Source of the DNA: Fusobacterium sp.
Lineage (GTDB): Bacteria; Fusobacteriota; Fusobacteriia; Fusobacteriales; Fusobacteriaceae
NCBI RefSeq assembly: GCF_032477075.1
Contig: NZ_JAWDXO010000017.1
Location: forward strand, 1 to 58,083
DNA length: 58,083 bases
Reading direction: 5' to 3'
Both the position numbers and the translations under genes were made by a program. The notes under the pieces were generated by a model. It did not search any database, was not told the DNA's origin, and saw only the letters and a list, made by a program, of their open reading frames with translations. This document shows, in pieces, positions 7,645 through 16,564 of this stretch (position 1 is the first letter of the stretch; each line of letters starts with the position of its first letter).

Positions 7645-8445
7645 TTATTTATTCTCTTCTTTTAAATCTTTTTCTTCTGGGTTTTCTTCTTCTATAACTT
7701 CTATTATCTCTTCCATCTCAACATTATCATCGAAAGAATTTTCAGTTCCAAAGAATCTTTTTGTAACATGGGACATAATATTAATGAGAACATAAGCATA
7801 AGTCACTATAAATAAACTTATAGGAAGTGTGATTACTACTAGAATAATAAAGACACCAGCAAATTTCTTTGGAATAAAAGGAAATGCTTTGTCTGGAGTT
7901 TTAAATTTCATAGTACTTACCATAAGTACAGCAGCAATTACTGTAATAGCCATAAGGGCATCTATATTAAATAAGTTGATTCCTAAATGTTTATTTATCA
8001 TGTAACAGAAAAGGTAATAAGAACAAACCATAGAAGCAGCACTAGGAATAGGCATACCACTAAAATCACCTTTTTCACTTGAAGCAACTGTAATGATATT
8101 AAATTTTACAAGCCTCATGACTCCGCAAAGAGCATACAGGAATGAAACAGGAACAATAAATGGACTGGCTGCTATTTTTTGTGTTAATATAGAATAAACC
8201 AAAAGACTTGGAGCAAGACCAAAAGAAACTGCATCGCAGAAAGAATCAAATTCTTTACCAAATTCACTGAAAGCATCTAATTTTCTTGCAGTTTTTCCAT
8301 CTAAACCATCACAAACCATAGCTAATATAATAAAAACAATAGCACGTATAAACTCACCTTTTATTGATGCTGTGATACTTAAATAACCTAAGAATAAACC
8401 AGCAGCAGTGATTGCATTAGGCGCTATATACTTTCTTTTTACCAT
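7645..8445 (-). CDS. pssA: CDP-diacylglycerol--serine O-phosphatidyltransferase
   Basis: A membrane CDP-alcohol phosphatidyltransferase that makes phosphatidylserine, the precursor of phosphatidylethanolamine. The full signature DG-x2-AR-x8-G-x3-D-x3-D is present in CDGLDGKTAR followed by FGKEFDSFCDAVSFG. Several membrane helices follow. The last 35 residues are a strongly acidic cytoplasmic tail rich in Glu. The first ATG (8457) sits directly against AAGGAG with no spacing, so the second ATG at 8445 (MVKRKYIAPN) is taken as the start, although its spacing of 12 is somewhat long. It stands alone, divergent from the YlmH-like gene, with its own terminator. Confidence 0.9.
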   Translation of the reverse strand: MVKRKYIAPNAITAAGLFLGYLSITASIKGEFIRAIVFIILAMVCDGLDGKTARKLDAFSEFGKEFDSFCDAVSFGLAPSLLVYSILTQKIAASPFIVPVSFLYALCGVMRLVKFNIITVASSEKGDFSGMPIPSAASMVCSYYLFCYMINKHLGINLFNIDALMAITVIAAVLMVSTMKFKTPDKAFPFIPKKFAGVFIILVVITLPISLFIVTYAYVLINIMSHVTKRFFGTENSFDDNVEMEEIIEVIEEENPEEKDLKEENK

Positions 8446-8653
8446 TTTAATTTTCATCTCCTTAATGTTGAAAAATATTCATATAATTTTAACATAAAAA
8501 AAACAATTTTTCAATCTAATGTTGAATACAAGCATCTGAAGTAGTAAAATATAGAATATTTTATATCAAATAAAATTTTTTTTTAGGTATTCCCTTTCTG
8601 AATAAAATCGTATAAAATCATATAGTAGAGAGAAAAGAAAAAAGGAGAAAAAT

Positions 8654-9424
8654 TTGGACAGAAAAAAATTTCAATCAGTATTTTATGATATAGATGAATT
8701 TTTAACAGGAGCTATATGTGATGATATAGAACTATGCGAAGAGATAGATTACCCTGTGTATACTAGGTATTTTTATCCTCCTAATTTTTGGAGCAGACTG
8801 GATAGTTTAAATATGGAAGTGAAATTTTCTTTTATAGGTATTAATAATAACTGTGAAAAGAGAATGGTAGGAATATATCCCAAGGACTTTGATACAGATA
8901 TGTTAAATTTTCCAGTGAAATATTTTAAAATAGTCAATGGATCAAAATTTAAAGAACTGGAACACAAACACTACCTTGGAAGTATCATGTCTTTAGGATT
9001 AAAAAGAGAGATATTAGGAGATTTGATTGTAAAAGATGGTATATGTTATGGTATAATAAATGAAGAATTATTTACGTTTTTAAAGGAAAACCTTAACTTG
9101 ATAGGTAAAATTCCTATAGAAGTTGAAGAAATAACTTCAGAGGATATTCCAGAAATAGAATTCAAGGAGTTGGTAGAAAGTGTAGCTTCTTTGAGGCTGG
9201 ATGTGATAACAGCAGCTTTAGGGAACTTTTCCAGAAACAGTGCAATAGAGGTTTTAGAATCTGGAGATGTAGCTTTGAATTATAATGTTGATAAAGATAA
9301 GAGTAAACTGGTAAAAGAAAAAGACATTATTTCCATAAGGAGAAAGGGAAAATTTCTGGTTGACTCTGTTTTAGGTGAGAGTAAAAAAGGTAAAATAAGA
9401 GTATTAATAAAAAAATTCAGCTAA
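8654..9424 (+). CDS. YlmH-like S4-domain RNA-binding protein
   Basis: The 256-residue protein has the YlmH layout. A central motif, LGSIMSLGLKREILGDLIV, resembles the GTLMGLGIKRE-GDI block of that family. A C-terminal S4 domain (about 180-245) starts with the typical SLRLDVITAALGNFSRNSA and includes the basic RRKGKF stretch. YlmH proteins bind ribosomes, and in Bacillus have been linked to ribosome-associated quality control. TTG 8654 is used, with AAAGGAG 6 bases upstream. The next gene starts 11 bases after the stop, so the two are an operon. Confidence 0.85.
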   Translation: MDRKKFQSVFYDIDEFLTGAICDDIELCEEIDYPVYTRYFYPPNFWSRLDSLNMEVKFSFIGINNNCEKRMVGIYPKDFDTDMLNFPVKYFKIVNGSKFKELEHKHYLGSIMSLGLKREILGDLIVKDGICYGIINEELFTFLKENLNLIGKIPIEVEEITSEDIPEIEFKELVESVASLRLDVITAALGNFSRNSAIEVLESGDVALNYNVDKDKSKLVKEKDIISIRRKGKFLVDSVLGESKKGKIRVLIKKFS

Positions 9425-9435
9425 GGAGTTGAAAA

Positions 9436-11148
9436 ATGAAAAAGGTAATTACATATTTAGCAGCAGGAATTATTATATTAATAGTTGGGATATATGCTGC
9501 CAGAAATATTATAGTAAAAAATATTTTAGAAAAGAAACTTACAGAACTGAACAAAGGTAAAGTGGATATAGGAAAAGTTGAATTTTCTCCATTCAGTAAG
9601 AGGATAATTGTAAGGAATATTGAAGCAACAAGTCAGAGAGACAGCATGAAAAACTTTATAACAATAGAAGAGTTTAATGCTGATTATGATATTTATATTT
9701 CAGATAAAAAAGTGTTGATAAGTGAAGCTCATATAATAAATGTGGATTTTCTTAAAGACAGAAAGACAGATGGAAATATTGGAATAAAAGAAAAAACCAC
9801 TTTAGATGCATCTCAAGTGGTTATTCCAGATGATGAAGAAAAAAATAAAGAAATATTAGTGACAGAAATAGAGAATTCTTATCTAAATAGTATGAAATTG
9901 AATGACTTGAACCTTGAAAATATTCTTAAAAATGAATATGAAAGAAATAATAAACTTTTAGAAGAAAAAAGAAATTACTGGGAAACAAGAATAAAAGAAA
10001 TTGAAAAAGGCAGTGAATTTAAAAGTATAAGAGAGGATTTGAAAAAAGTAACAAGTCTGAAAAATCCATTAGATATTTTTAAAATGGACAAAGAGGTAAA
10101 GAATATAATAGAATCTGCAAAGATATTAAATGACCAGTTAAAAGATGAAAAAGAACAGATAAGATTAGACTTGCAAGATATGAAAAATTCTCCTGAATTG
10201 AAATTTTCCGTTGGAAAAAGTGTAGAATATTTTGTACAAAATGGAGAAATAGCAATAAAAGACTTAGATTCTCTTGTAAATATATATCTTAATGAAGTTT
10301 ATGAAAAGAAAATATATGAAATAGTGGTAAAATACAGAGAAGTTCTAAAAGAAGTTGAACTTAGAAAAAATGAGGATATAGAACAAAAAAATAAATGGGA
10401 AGTATATGTTGAAAAACTTGATCTTACATCAGAAATATATGGTTTTTCCTTAAATGGAGAATTAAATAATATTTCCAGCAGACTTTCAAGAAATAAGGAC
10501 AATATAACATTCTTTTTAAATGGAGAGAAAAAAGACAGCCAAGGAAAAATGGATGGATATTTTAACATTGATACTTTAGAAGGATATGTAAATGTAGATA
10601 TTTCAAAAGTCGATCTTGAAGAGCTGAAAGAGTTTAATGAATATGTACTTGGTGGCTCAGCAGGACTTTCACAAAAGACTGTTCTTTCAAAAAATGATAT
10701 AGTTATAAAAGGTAAACTCAACATACATAATATGAACCTTAACGGACAGAAAATAACAGATTCTTTAAATATAAAAATACCATTGTTAAGAGATATGATA
10801 ATTCCTCTTCTTAGTGATGTAAAAGATGGAGATATCAGCTATGACTATAATTCAAATACAAGAAGAGTTACTGTAAAAAGTAATCTTTCTGAAAAAATAC
10901 TGAAAGTATTAAATGATAAAGATGGATACTGGAAAAAGAAAATAATTCAGGATCTGAAACAGAATAGTGAAAAAGAAATTGCTGAGTATGAAAAAATATT
11001 AAAAGCAAAAGAAGAAGAAATAAGAAAAAAATCAGAAGATGGATTGGAAATTCAAATAAATGAGCTTAGTAAAATTGAGGAACAAATAAATTTTTTAAAG
11101 TCAAAAAATAAAAAAGATATACTCAATGAATTGTTTAAAAGATTTTAA
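9436..11148 (+). CDS. Membrane-anchored AsmA-like/TIGR03545-type protein of unknown function
   Basis: A 570-residue protein with one N-terminal membrane helix (about residues 5-25) and the rest predicted outside the cytoplasm. The first 110 residues (KVDIGKVEFSPFSKRIIVRNIEA) resemble the start of AsmA-like lipid-transport or envelope proteins. Charged helical, coiled-coil-prone segments lie at about 145-260 and again at 510-570. It reminds me of the conserved family TIGR03545, but this is from memory only. Its position next to lipid A and phospholipid genes fits an envelope role. It is co-transcribed with the YlmH-like gene. Function not established. Confidence 0.7.
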   Translation: MKKVITYLAAGIIILIVGIYAARNIIVKNILEKKLTELNKGKVDIGKVEFSPFSKRIIVRNIEATSQRDSMKNFITIEEFNADYDIYISDKKVLISEAHIINVDFLKDRKTDGNIGIKEKTTLDASQVVIPDDEEKNKEILVTEIENSYLNSMKLNDLNLENILKNEYERNNKLLEEKRNYWETRIKEIEKGSEFKSIREDLKKVTSLKNPLDIFKMDKEVKNIIESAKILNDQLKDEKEQIRLDLQDMKNSPELKFSVGKSVEYFVQNGEIAIKDLDSLVNIYLNEVYEKKIYEIVVKYREVLKEVELRKNEDIEQKNKWEVYVEKLDLTSEIYGFSLNGELNNISSRLSRNKDNITFFLNGEKKDSQGKMDGYFNIDTLEGYVNVDISKVDLEELKEFNEYVLGGSAGLSQKTVLSKNDIVIKGKLNIHNMNLNGQKITDSLNIKIPLLRDMIIPLLSDVKDGDISYDYNSNTRRVTVKSNLSEKILKVLNDKDGYWKKKIIQDLKQNSEKEIAEYEKILKAKEEEIRKKSEDGLEIQINELSKIEEQINFLKSKNKKDILNELFKRF

Positions 11149-11160
11149 GGAATAAAATTG

Positions 11161-11189
11161 TTGACTGAATTATAAAAACTTGATATAAT
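11161..11189 (+). promoter_or_regulatory. Strong promoter of the SRP RNA gene
   Basis: TTGACT at 11161-11166, a 17-bp spacer and a perfect TATAAT at 11184-11189, 5-6 bases before the first paired base of the SRP RNA. Confidence 0.85.
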
Positions 11190-11193
11190 TAAT

Positions 11194-11319
11194 CGTCGTG
11201 GAAATTGTCTGAAGAATCTCATGGCGTAATATTATCGAACCGTGTCAGGTCTGGAAGGAAGCAGCACTAAGGTATTTATTGCGGGTATGAGTTAAGACTT
11301 CTTTCAGTTTTCACGGCAC
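11194..11319 (+). ncRNA. ffs: Signal recognition particle RNA (4.5S, small bacterial type)
   Basis: The conserved domain IV core is present: GTGTCAGGTC, the GGAA-type apical loop in TGGAAGGAAGCAGC, and ACTAAGG. The two ends pair as a long rod: GTGGAAA near 11198 with TTTTCAC near 11308, then CTGAAGAA with TTCTTTCAG and TCTCAT with ATGAG. There is no Alu domain, so this is the short 4.5S form that binds Ffh and targets membrane proteins. The 5' end is placed from the promoter and the 3' end from the closing stem. Confidence 0.93.
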
Positions 11320-11334
11320 TTAAAAAGCTTACAT

Positions 11335-11364
11335 AGGAAGAAGCAGAGCTTCTTCCTTTTTTTA
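11335..11364 (+). terminator. Terminator after the SRP RNA
   Basis: A 10-bp perfect stem (11335-11344 with 11348-11357) and a 3-base loop, followed by a run of T. Confidence 0.9.
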
Positions 11365-11430
11365 TAAACTATTCAAATGGTAACCATAAATAAAAAATAT
11401 CGGTTATTATAGAGGCATGATGACTTCTAA

Positions 11431-11460
11431 TTGATAAGAGTAGATGTTTTATGGTATAAT
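11431..11460 (+). promoter_or_regulatory. Promoter of the pcrA-lpx-rdgB operon
   Basis: TTGATA at 11431-11436 and TATAAT at 11455-11460 with an 18-bp spacer and an upstream TGG (extended -10). It lies 30 bases before pcrA. Confidence 0.7.
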
Positions 11461-11489
11461 TAACTTTTAGAAGGAGTGGAGAAAATAAG

Positions 11490-13670
11490 ATGAGCATATT
11501 AGAAAAGTTGAATGACAGACAGAGAAAAGCTGCTGAAAAAATAGAAGGAGCACTGCTTATACTTGCAGGAGCAGGTTCTGGAAAAACAAGAACAATAACT
11601 TACCGAATAGCACATATGATTCAGGAACTGGGAATATCCCCATATAAAATATTAGCTGTTACATTTACAAATAAAGCAGCTAAAGAGATGAAAGAAAGAG
11701 TTGAAGACCTTATAGGGGAAGATGGAAGAAGAACAATGGTTTCTACTTTTCACTCATTTGGAGTAAGACTCTTAAGAACATATGGAGATAGGCTTGGCTA
11801 TGGAGCTAATTTTACTATCTATGATACTGATGACCAGAAAAGAGTAGTAAAAGGTATCATGAAAGAACTTGTAGTAAAAGATAAAAATCTTACAGAGGGA
11901 ATAGTGGTATCTCTTATTTCAAAATTGAAAGAAGATGAGATATCTCCTGATGAATATGAAAAATCAGAAAATAAATATAATATGAATGCTGTAGTAGTGG
12001 CAGAAATATATAGAAGATATAATATAACTCTCAAAAATAATAATGGAATGGACTTTTCAGATATATTAATCAACACAGCAAAGCTGTTGGAGATACCTGA
12101 TATTTTAAATAAAGTTCAGGATAAATTCAGATATATAATGGTTGATGAATATCAGGATACAAATAATATTCAATATAAGATAATTAATAAAATAGCCAGT
12201 AAATATGGAAATTTATGCGTAGTTGGGGATGAAAATCAGAGTATTTATGGCTTTAGAGGAGCAAATATCCAAAATATTCTAGATTTTGAAAAAGATTATC
12301 CAAATGCAGAAGTGGTAAAGCTTGAAGAAAATTATCGTTCAACTTCAGTGATACTTGATGCTGCCAATGCTGTAATAAGCAATAACTCAAGTGCAAGGGA
12401 TAAAAAACTCTGGACTAAAAAAAATACTGGAGAGAAAATAACTCTTCTCCAATGTAATGATGGAAGACAGGAAGTAAATGTTATAATTGAAGAGATAATT
12501 AAAGGAAAAAATCAAGGTAAAAAATACAGGGATTTTACTATTCTTTATAGAATGAATGCTCAGTCAAGATTATTTGAAGAAGGATTTTTGAGATTTAATA
12601 TTCCATATAAAATATTTGGTGGAATGCAGTTCTATCAGAGAGCAGAGATTAAGGATATAGTTGCTTATCTTGCTGTTATCAATAATACTAAAGACAGTCT
12701 TAATCTAAGCAGAATACTCAATGTACCTAAGAGAAAAATAGGAGATAAAAGTTTAGAAAAAATAAATGAATTTGCTTCTGCAAATGGACTTACTCTTTTT
12801 GAGGCATTGGGAAGAGCTAAGGAAATAGATACTCTTACAGCTAATATGAAATTAGTTTTGGAAGAATTTTATAAAATGATGATAGAGTTTGTTGAAATAA
12901 GTGAGTCTGAAGCTGTTTCAGAACTTTTTGTTAGAGTGATAAAAAATATAAAATATTTTGATTATTTAGAATCAAGCTATGAAGATAGTGAAAACAGAAT
13001 AAACAATATAGAGGAATTAAGAAACTCTATTACAGAAATGGAAAAAATAATAGAAACCCTTACATTGAGGGAATATTTAGAAAATATCTCTCTGGTAAGT
13101 GCTACAGATAATCTTGAAGAAGAAAAAGATTATGTAAAGCTGATGACTATTCATAATTCAAAAGGACTTGAATTTCCCACAGTATTTCTAGTGGGAACAG
13201 AAGATGAAGTTTTTCCTGGTAAAAAAGCAGATTTTGAACCAAGAGAACTTGAAGAGGAAAGAAGACTATGTTATGTAGCAATAACAAGAGCAGAAGATAA
13301 ATTGTATGTTTCTTATGCTGCAAGTCGATTTATGTATGGAGAGGAAAGTTTTAGGACAAAGTCGAGATTTATAAATGAACTTCCTGAAAATCTTCTTGAA
13401 AGTAATATAGAGTCTTATTTTAAAAGAGAAGCAATAAACCCAGTAAAAACTCCTGTAAAACATCAATTCAAAAAAATGATAACTATGGAAGATTTGAATA
13501 AGACATATAAAGAATATCCTTATTCTATTGGAGAAAAAGTAATGCATAGGAAATTTGGACTGGGAGTAGTGAAAGGAATAACAGATAAAAAAGTTGAAAT
13601 AGACTTTGTAGATGGAAAAAGAGAAATTGCAATGGCAGTTGCTGATAAGTTTTTAACAAAAACTAGATAA
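11490..13670 (+). CDS. pcrA: ATP-dependent 3'-5' DNA helicase, UvrD/PcrA family
   Basis: The 726-residue SF1A helicase has motif I AGAGSGKTRTITYR, motif II VDEYQDTN, motif III GDENQSIYGFRGA, motif V TIHNSKGLEFPTVF and motif VI CYVAITRAED. The C-terminus (GEKVMHRKFGLGVVKGI) is the Tudor-like RNA-polymerase-interaction module typical of PcrA rather than Rep. It unwinds DNA in nucleotide-excision and mismatch repair and removes stalled complexes. ATG 11490 is preceded by two GGAG sites at suitable distances. It is the first gene of the long operon that continues with lpxC after a 9-base gap. Confidence 0.95.
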   Translation: MSILEKLNDRQRKAAEKIEGALLILAGAGSGKTRTITYRIAHMIQELGISPYKILAVTFTNKAAKEMKERVEDLIGEDGRRTMVSTFHSFGVRLLRTYGDRLGYGANFTIYDTDDQKRVVKGIMKELVVKDKNLTEGIVVSLISKLKEDEISPDEYEKSENKYNMNAVVVAEIYRRYNITLKNNNGMDFSDILINTAKLLEIPDILNKVQDKFRYIMVDEYQDTNNIQYKIINKIASKYGNLCVVGDENQSIYGFRGANIQNILDFEKDYPNAEVVKLEENYRSTSVILDAANAVISNNSSARDKKLWTKKNTGEKITLLQCNDGRQEVNVIIEEIIKGKNQGKKYRDFTILYRMNAQSRLFEEGFLRFNIPYKIFGGMQFYQRAEIKDIVAYLAVINNTKDSLNLSRILNVPKRKIGDKSLEKINEFASANGLTLFEALGRAKEIDTLTANMKLVLEEFYKMMIEFVEISESEAVSELFVRVIKNIKYFDYLESSYEDSENRINNIEELRNSITEMEKIIETLTLREYLENISLVSATDNLEEEKDYVKLMTIHNSKGLEFPTVFLVGTEDEVFPGKKADFEPRELEEERRLCYVAITRAEDKLYVSYAASRFMYGEESFRTKSRFINELPENLLESNIESYFKREAINPVKTPVKHQFKKMITMEDLNKTYKEYPYSIGEKVMHRKFGLGVVKGITDKKVEIDFVDGKREIAMAVADKFLTKTR

Positions 13671-13679
13671 GGAGGGAAG

Positions 13680-14504
13680 ATGAAAAGGAAAACACTAGAT
13701 AAAGAAATTATTTATTCTGGTATTGGACTTCATAAAGGGGAAAATATTGACATGAAACTTATTCCTGGAAATGATGGAATAATTTTCAGAAGAGTTGACT
13801 TTGAAGAAGGGAAAAACGAAATAAAATTAGACATAGAAAACACTTTTGATCTCACACGTGGAACTAATTTAAAAAATGAATTTGGAGCAAAAGTACATAC
13901 AATAGAACATTTTTTATCAGCATTATATGCAGCAGAAATAACAGATTTGGTAATAGAACTTGATGGGAATGAACTTCCGATTTGTGATGGAAGTGCAGGG
14001 AACTTTATAGAGCTTTTTGAAGCTGCTGGGATAAAAGAACTGGATGAAGAGGTAGAACCTATAGTTATAACTAAACCGATATATCTCACAGTGAATGATA
14101 AAAATATAGTTGGTCTTCCATATGATGGATATAAAATAACATATGCTATTAGATTTGAGCATAGTTTTTTGAAATCACAACTGGCAGAATTTGAAATAAA
14201 TCTTGAAAATTACAAGAAAGAAATAGCTCCAGCCAGAACTTTTGGTTTTGATTATGAGATAGAATATCTTAAGAAAAACAATCTTGCTCTAGGTGGAACT
14301 CTTGAGAATGCCATAGTTATAGAAAAAGATGGTGTAATGAATCCAGAAGGACTTAGATATGAAGATGAGTTTGTAAGACATAAGATGCTTGATATTATAG
14401 GAGATTTGAAAATATTGAATCGACCTATTAAAGGACATATAATAGCAGTCAAAGCAGGGCACGCTTTAGATATAGAATTTGCAAAATTATTGAAAAATTT
14501 ATAA
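13680..14504 (+). CDS. lpxC: UDP-3-O-acyl-N-acetylglucosamine deacetylase
   Basis: LpxC catalyses the first committed step of lipid A synthesis, a zinc-dependent removal of acetate. The 274-residue protein has the start GIGLHKGENIDMKLIP, the zinc-ligand segment HTIEHFLSALYA, and the second zinc site HKMLDIIGDL with His and Asp. The catalytic His lies in KAGHALDIEFAKLL. It is slightly shorter than the E. coli enzyme (305). GGAGGGA lies 3-8 bases before ATG 13680. It is followed by fabZ and lpxA, the usual lipid A order. Confidence 0.96.
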   Translation: MKRKTLDKEIIYSGIGLHKGENIDMKLIPGNDGIIFRRVDFEEGKNEIKLDIENTFDLTRGTNLKNEFGAKVHTIEHFLSALYAAEITDLVIELDGNELPICDGSAGNFIELFEAAGIKELDEEVEPIVITKPIYLTVNDKNIVGLPYDGYKITYAIRFEHSFLKSQLAEFEINLENYKKEIAPARTFGFDYEIEYLKKNNLALGGTLENAIVIEKDGVMNPEGLRYEDEFVRHKMLDIIGDLKILNRPIKGHIIAVKAGHALDIEFAKLLKNL

Positions 14505-14531
14505 ATTTACTTAAATCTTAGGAGGAAAAAT

Positions 14532-14957
14532 ATGTTAGATACTTTAGAAATCATGAAGAGAATTCCACACAGATACCCATTTCTACTTGTTGATAGAATT
14601 CTTGAGGTAAACAAAGAAGAGCAAAAAATAAAAGGATTGAAAAATGTTACTATCAATGAAGAATTTTTTAATGGACATTTTCCTGGACATCCAATTATGC
14701 CGGGAGTACTTATAGTAGAAGGAATGGCACAATGTCTAGGTGTACTTGTAATGGATGGAGTAGAAGGAAAAGTTCCATATTTTGTAGGAGTTGAAAGTGC
14801 TAAATTTAAAAGCCCAATAAAACCAGGGGATCAAGTTATATATGAGGTAGAAGTAGAAAAAATAAAAAGAAATTTTGTAAAGGCTCATGGAGTAGCAAAA
14901 GTAGATGGAGTTTTAGCATGTGAAGCTACATTTACATTCTGTATAACAGACAAATAA
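14532..14957 (+). CDS. fabZ: 3-hydroxyacyl-ACP dehydratase FabZ
   Basis: A 141-residue hot-dog-fold enzyme that dehydrates 3-hydroxyacyl-ACP in fatty-acid elongation and so competes with LpxA and LpxC for hydroxyacyl chains. The N-terminal IPHRYPFLLVDRIL and the catalytic block FNGHFPGHPIMPGVLIVEGMAQ hold the expected His and Glu. AGGAGG lies 6 bases before ATG 14532. Its position between lpxC and lpxA is the common arrangement and balances membrane phospholipid against lipid A. Confidence 0.96.
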   Translation: MLDTLEIMKRIPHRYPFLLVDRILEVNKEEQKIKGLKNVTINEEFFNGHFPGHPIMPGVLIVEGMAQCLGVLVMDGVEGKVPYFVGVESAKFKSPIKPGDQVIYEVEVEKIKRNFVKAHGVAKVDGVLACEATFTFCITDK

Positions 14958-14975
14958 GATTAGGGGGAATTCATT

Positions 14976-15749
14976 TTGATAGATATTCATAGCACTGCTA
15001 TAATTGAAGAGGGAGCAATTATAGAGGATGGAGTAAAGATAGGACCTTACTGTGTAATAGGTAAAGATGTAAAGATAGGAAAAAATACAGTTATACAATC
15101 TCATGTAGTTGTAGAAGGAATTACAGAAATAGGGGAAGACAATACTATTTACTCATTTGTTTCTATTGGAAAAGCTTCTCAAGATTTAAAATATAAAAAT
15201 GAACCCACAAAAACTATTATAGGAAACAAAAACTCAATAAGAGAATTTGTTACTATTCACAGAGGAACAGACGATAGATGGGAAACAAGAATAGGAAATG
15301 GAAATCTTCTCATGGCTTATGTCCATGTAGCTCATGATGTCATCATAGGAGATGGATGTATACTTGCAAATAATGTCACTTTAGCGGGGCATGTAGTTGT
15401 TGATAGTTTTGCAATAATAGGAGGGCTCACCCCTATCCATCAATTCTGTAGAATAGGATCTTATTCTATGATAGGAGGGGCAAGTGCTGTAAATCAAGAT
15501 ATTTGTCCTTTCATACTTGCTGAAGGGAATAAAGCTGAAGTAAGAGGATTAAATAGTATTGGACTCAGAAGAAGAGGTTTTTCTGATGAAACATTGTCAA
15601 ATTTAAAGAAGGCATATAGAATCATATTTAGAAATGGTCTTCCTTTGAAAGAAGCTATAAAACAGGTAGAGGAAGAATATGGTGAAGATGATAATATAAA
15701 ATATTTATTAGACTTTATAAATAGCAGTAATAGGGGGATAACTAGATAA
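14976..15749 (+). CDS. lpxA: Acyl-ACP--UDP-N-acetylglucosamine O-acyltransferase
   Basis: LpxA adds the first 3-hydroxyacyl chain to UDP-GlcNAc. The 257-residue protein is mainly a left-handed beta-helix of hexapeptide repeats (IEEGAIIEDGVKIGPYCVIG and onward), with the catalytic His in AYVHVAHDVIIGDG and the GGLTPIHQFCRIG segment. A C-terminal helical part (SDETLSNLKKAYRIIF) completes the trimer fold. The start is TTG 14976 with AGGGGG upstream; no ATG fits. Its stop shares one base with the lpxI start (TAATG). Confidence 0.96.
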   Translation: MIDIHSTAIIEEGAIIEDGVKIGPYCVIGKDVKIGKNTVIQSHVVVEGITEIGEDNTIYSFVSIGKASQDLKYKNEPTKTIIGNKNSIREFVTIHRGTDDRWETRIGNGNLLMAYVHVAHDVIIGDGCILANNVTLAGHVVVDSFAIIGGLTPIHQFCRIGSYSMIGGASAVNQDICPFILAEGNKAEVRGLNSIGLRRRGFSDETLSNLKKAYRIIFRNGLPLKEAIKQVEEEYGEDDNIKYLLDFINSSNRGITR

Positions 15750-16552
15750 TGGATAAATTAGGGATAATAGTTGGGAATGGAAAGCTGCCCCTTTATTTCC
15801 TACAGGAAGCTGAAAAGCAGAAGATTAATGTTTTTCCCATAGGTCTTTTTGAAACTATTGAACCTGAAATCAAAAGTTACAATAATTTTAAAGCGTTTAA
15901 TATAGGTGAAGTAGGAGCTATAGTGAAACATTTTCTCTTAAATGATATAAGAGAAATCATTATGCTTGGTAAAGTTGAAAAAGAAATTATTTTTAAAGAA
16001 ATGAAATTAGATAAATATGGAGAGGAACTTCTTAAAAGATTGCCAGATAAAAAAGATGAAACTCTCCTTTTTGCAATTATTGCTTTTTTTAGATTAAATG
16101 GAATAAAAGTTTTGCCACAAAACTATCTTTTGAAAAACTTTATGTTCAGAGAAGAATGTTATACACAAATAAAACCTTCTGAAGAAGATATGAAAACTAT
16201 AAAAATAGGAATAGAAGCAGCTAAAGCACTGAGTGAAGTAGATGCTGGGCAGACAGTTATATGTAAGGATTCTTCTGTTATAGCTTTAGAAGGGATAGAA
16301 GGAACTGATAAAACTATAAAGAGAGCTGGGGAACTGGCTGGAGCAGGAACAATAATTGTAAAGATGTCAAGACCACAGCAGGATATGAGAGTAGATATAC
16401 CAGCTGTTGGAATAGAGACTATAAAGAGAGCAGTAGAGATAGGAGCAAAGGGAATTGTTGGAGAAGCAGGAAAGATGCTTTTTCTCAACAGAGATGAAGC
16501 TGTAAAACTTGCTGAAGAGCACTCTCTTTTTATTGTAGGAATAAAGGTATAA
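15749..16552 (+). CDS. lpxI: UDP-2,3-diacylglucosamine diphosphatase LpxI
   Basis: A 267-residue LpxI (DUF1009) protein, which hydrolyses UDP-2,3-diacylglucosamine to lipid X and UMP. It replaces the unrelated LpxH of enterobacteria. Recognisable features are the start LGIIVGNGKLPLYFLQEAEKQ, the segment DAGQTVICKDSSVIALEGIEGT and the C-terminal GETLI-type part (EAGKMLFLNRDEAVKLAEE). The lpxA stop and this ATG overlap by one base, indicating translational coupling, and lpxB follows after 12 bases. Confidence 0.92.
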   Translation: MDKLGIIVGNGKLPLYFLQEAEKQKINVFPIGLFETIEPEIKSYNNFKAFNIGEVGAIVKHFLLNDIREIIMLGKVEKEIIFKEMKLDKYGEELLKRLPDKKDETLLFAIIAFFRLNGIKVLPQNYLLKNFMFREECYTQIKPSEEDMKTIKIGIEAAKALSEVDAGQTVICKDSSVIALEGIEGTDKTIKRAGELAGAGTIIVKMSRPQQDMRVDIPAVGIETIKRAVEIGAKGIVGEAGKMLFLNRDEAVKLAEEHSLFIVGIKV

Positions 16553-16564
16553 AAGGAGAATTTT

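Noticed and set aside
8773..8967. Antisense open frames inside real genes (many positions)
   Set aside because: They lack ribosome-binding sites, overlap well-supported genes completely and have the Ile/Phe/Ser-rich composition expected of the reverse strand of A-rich coding DNA.
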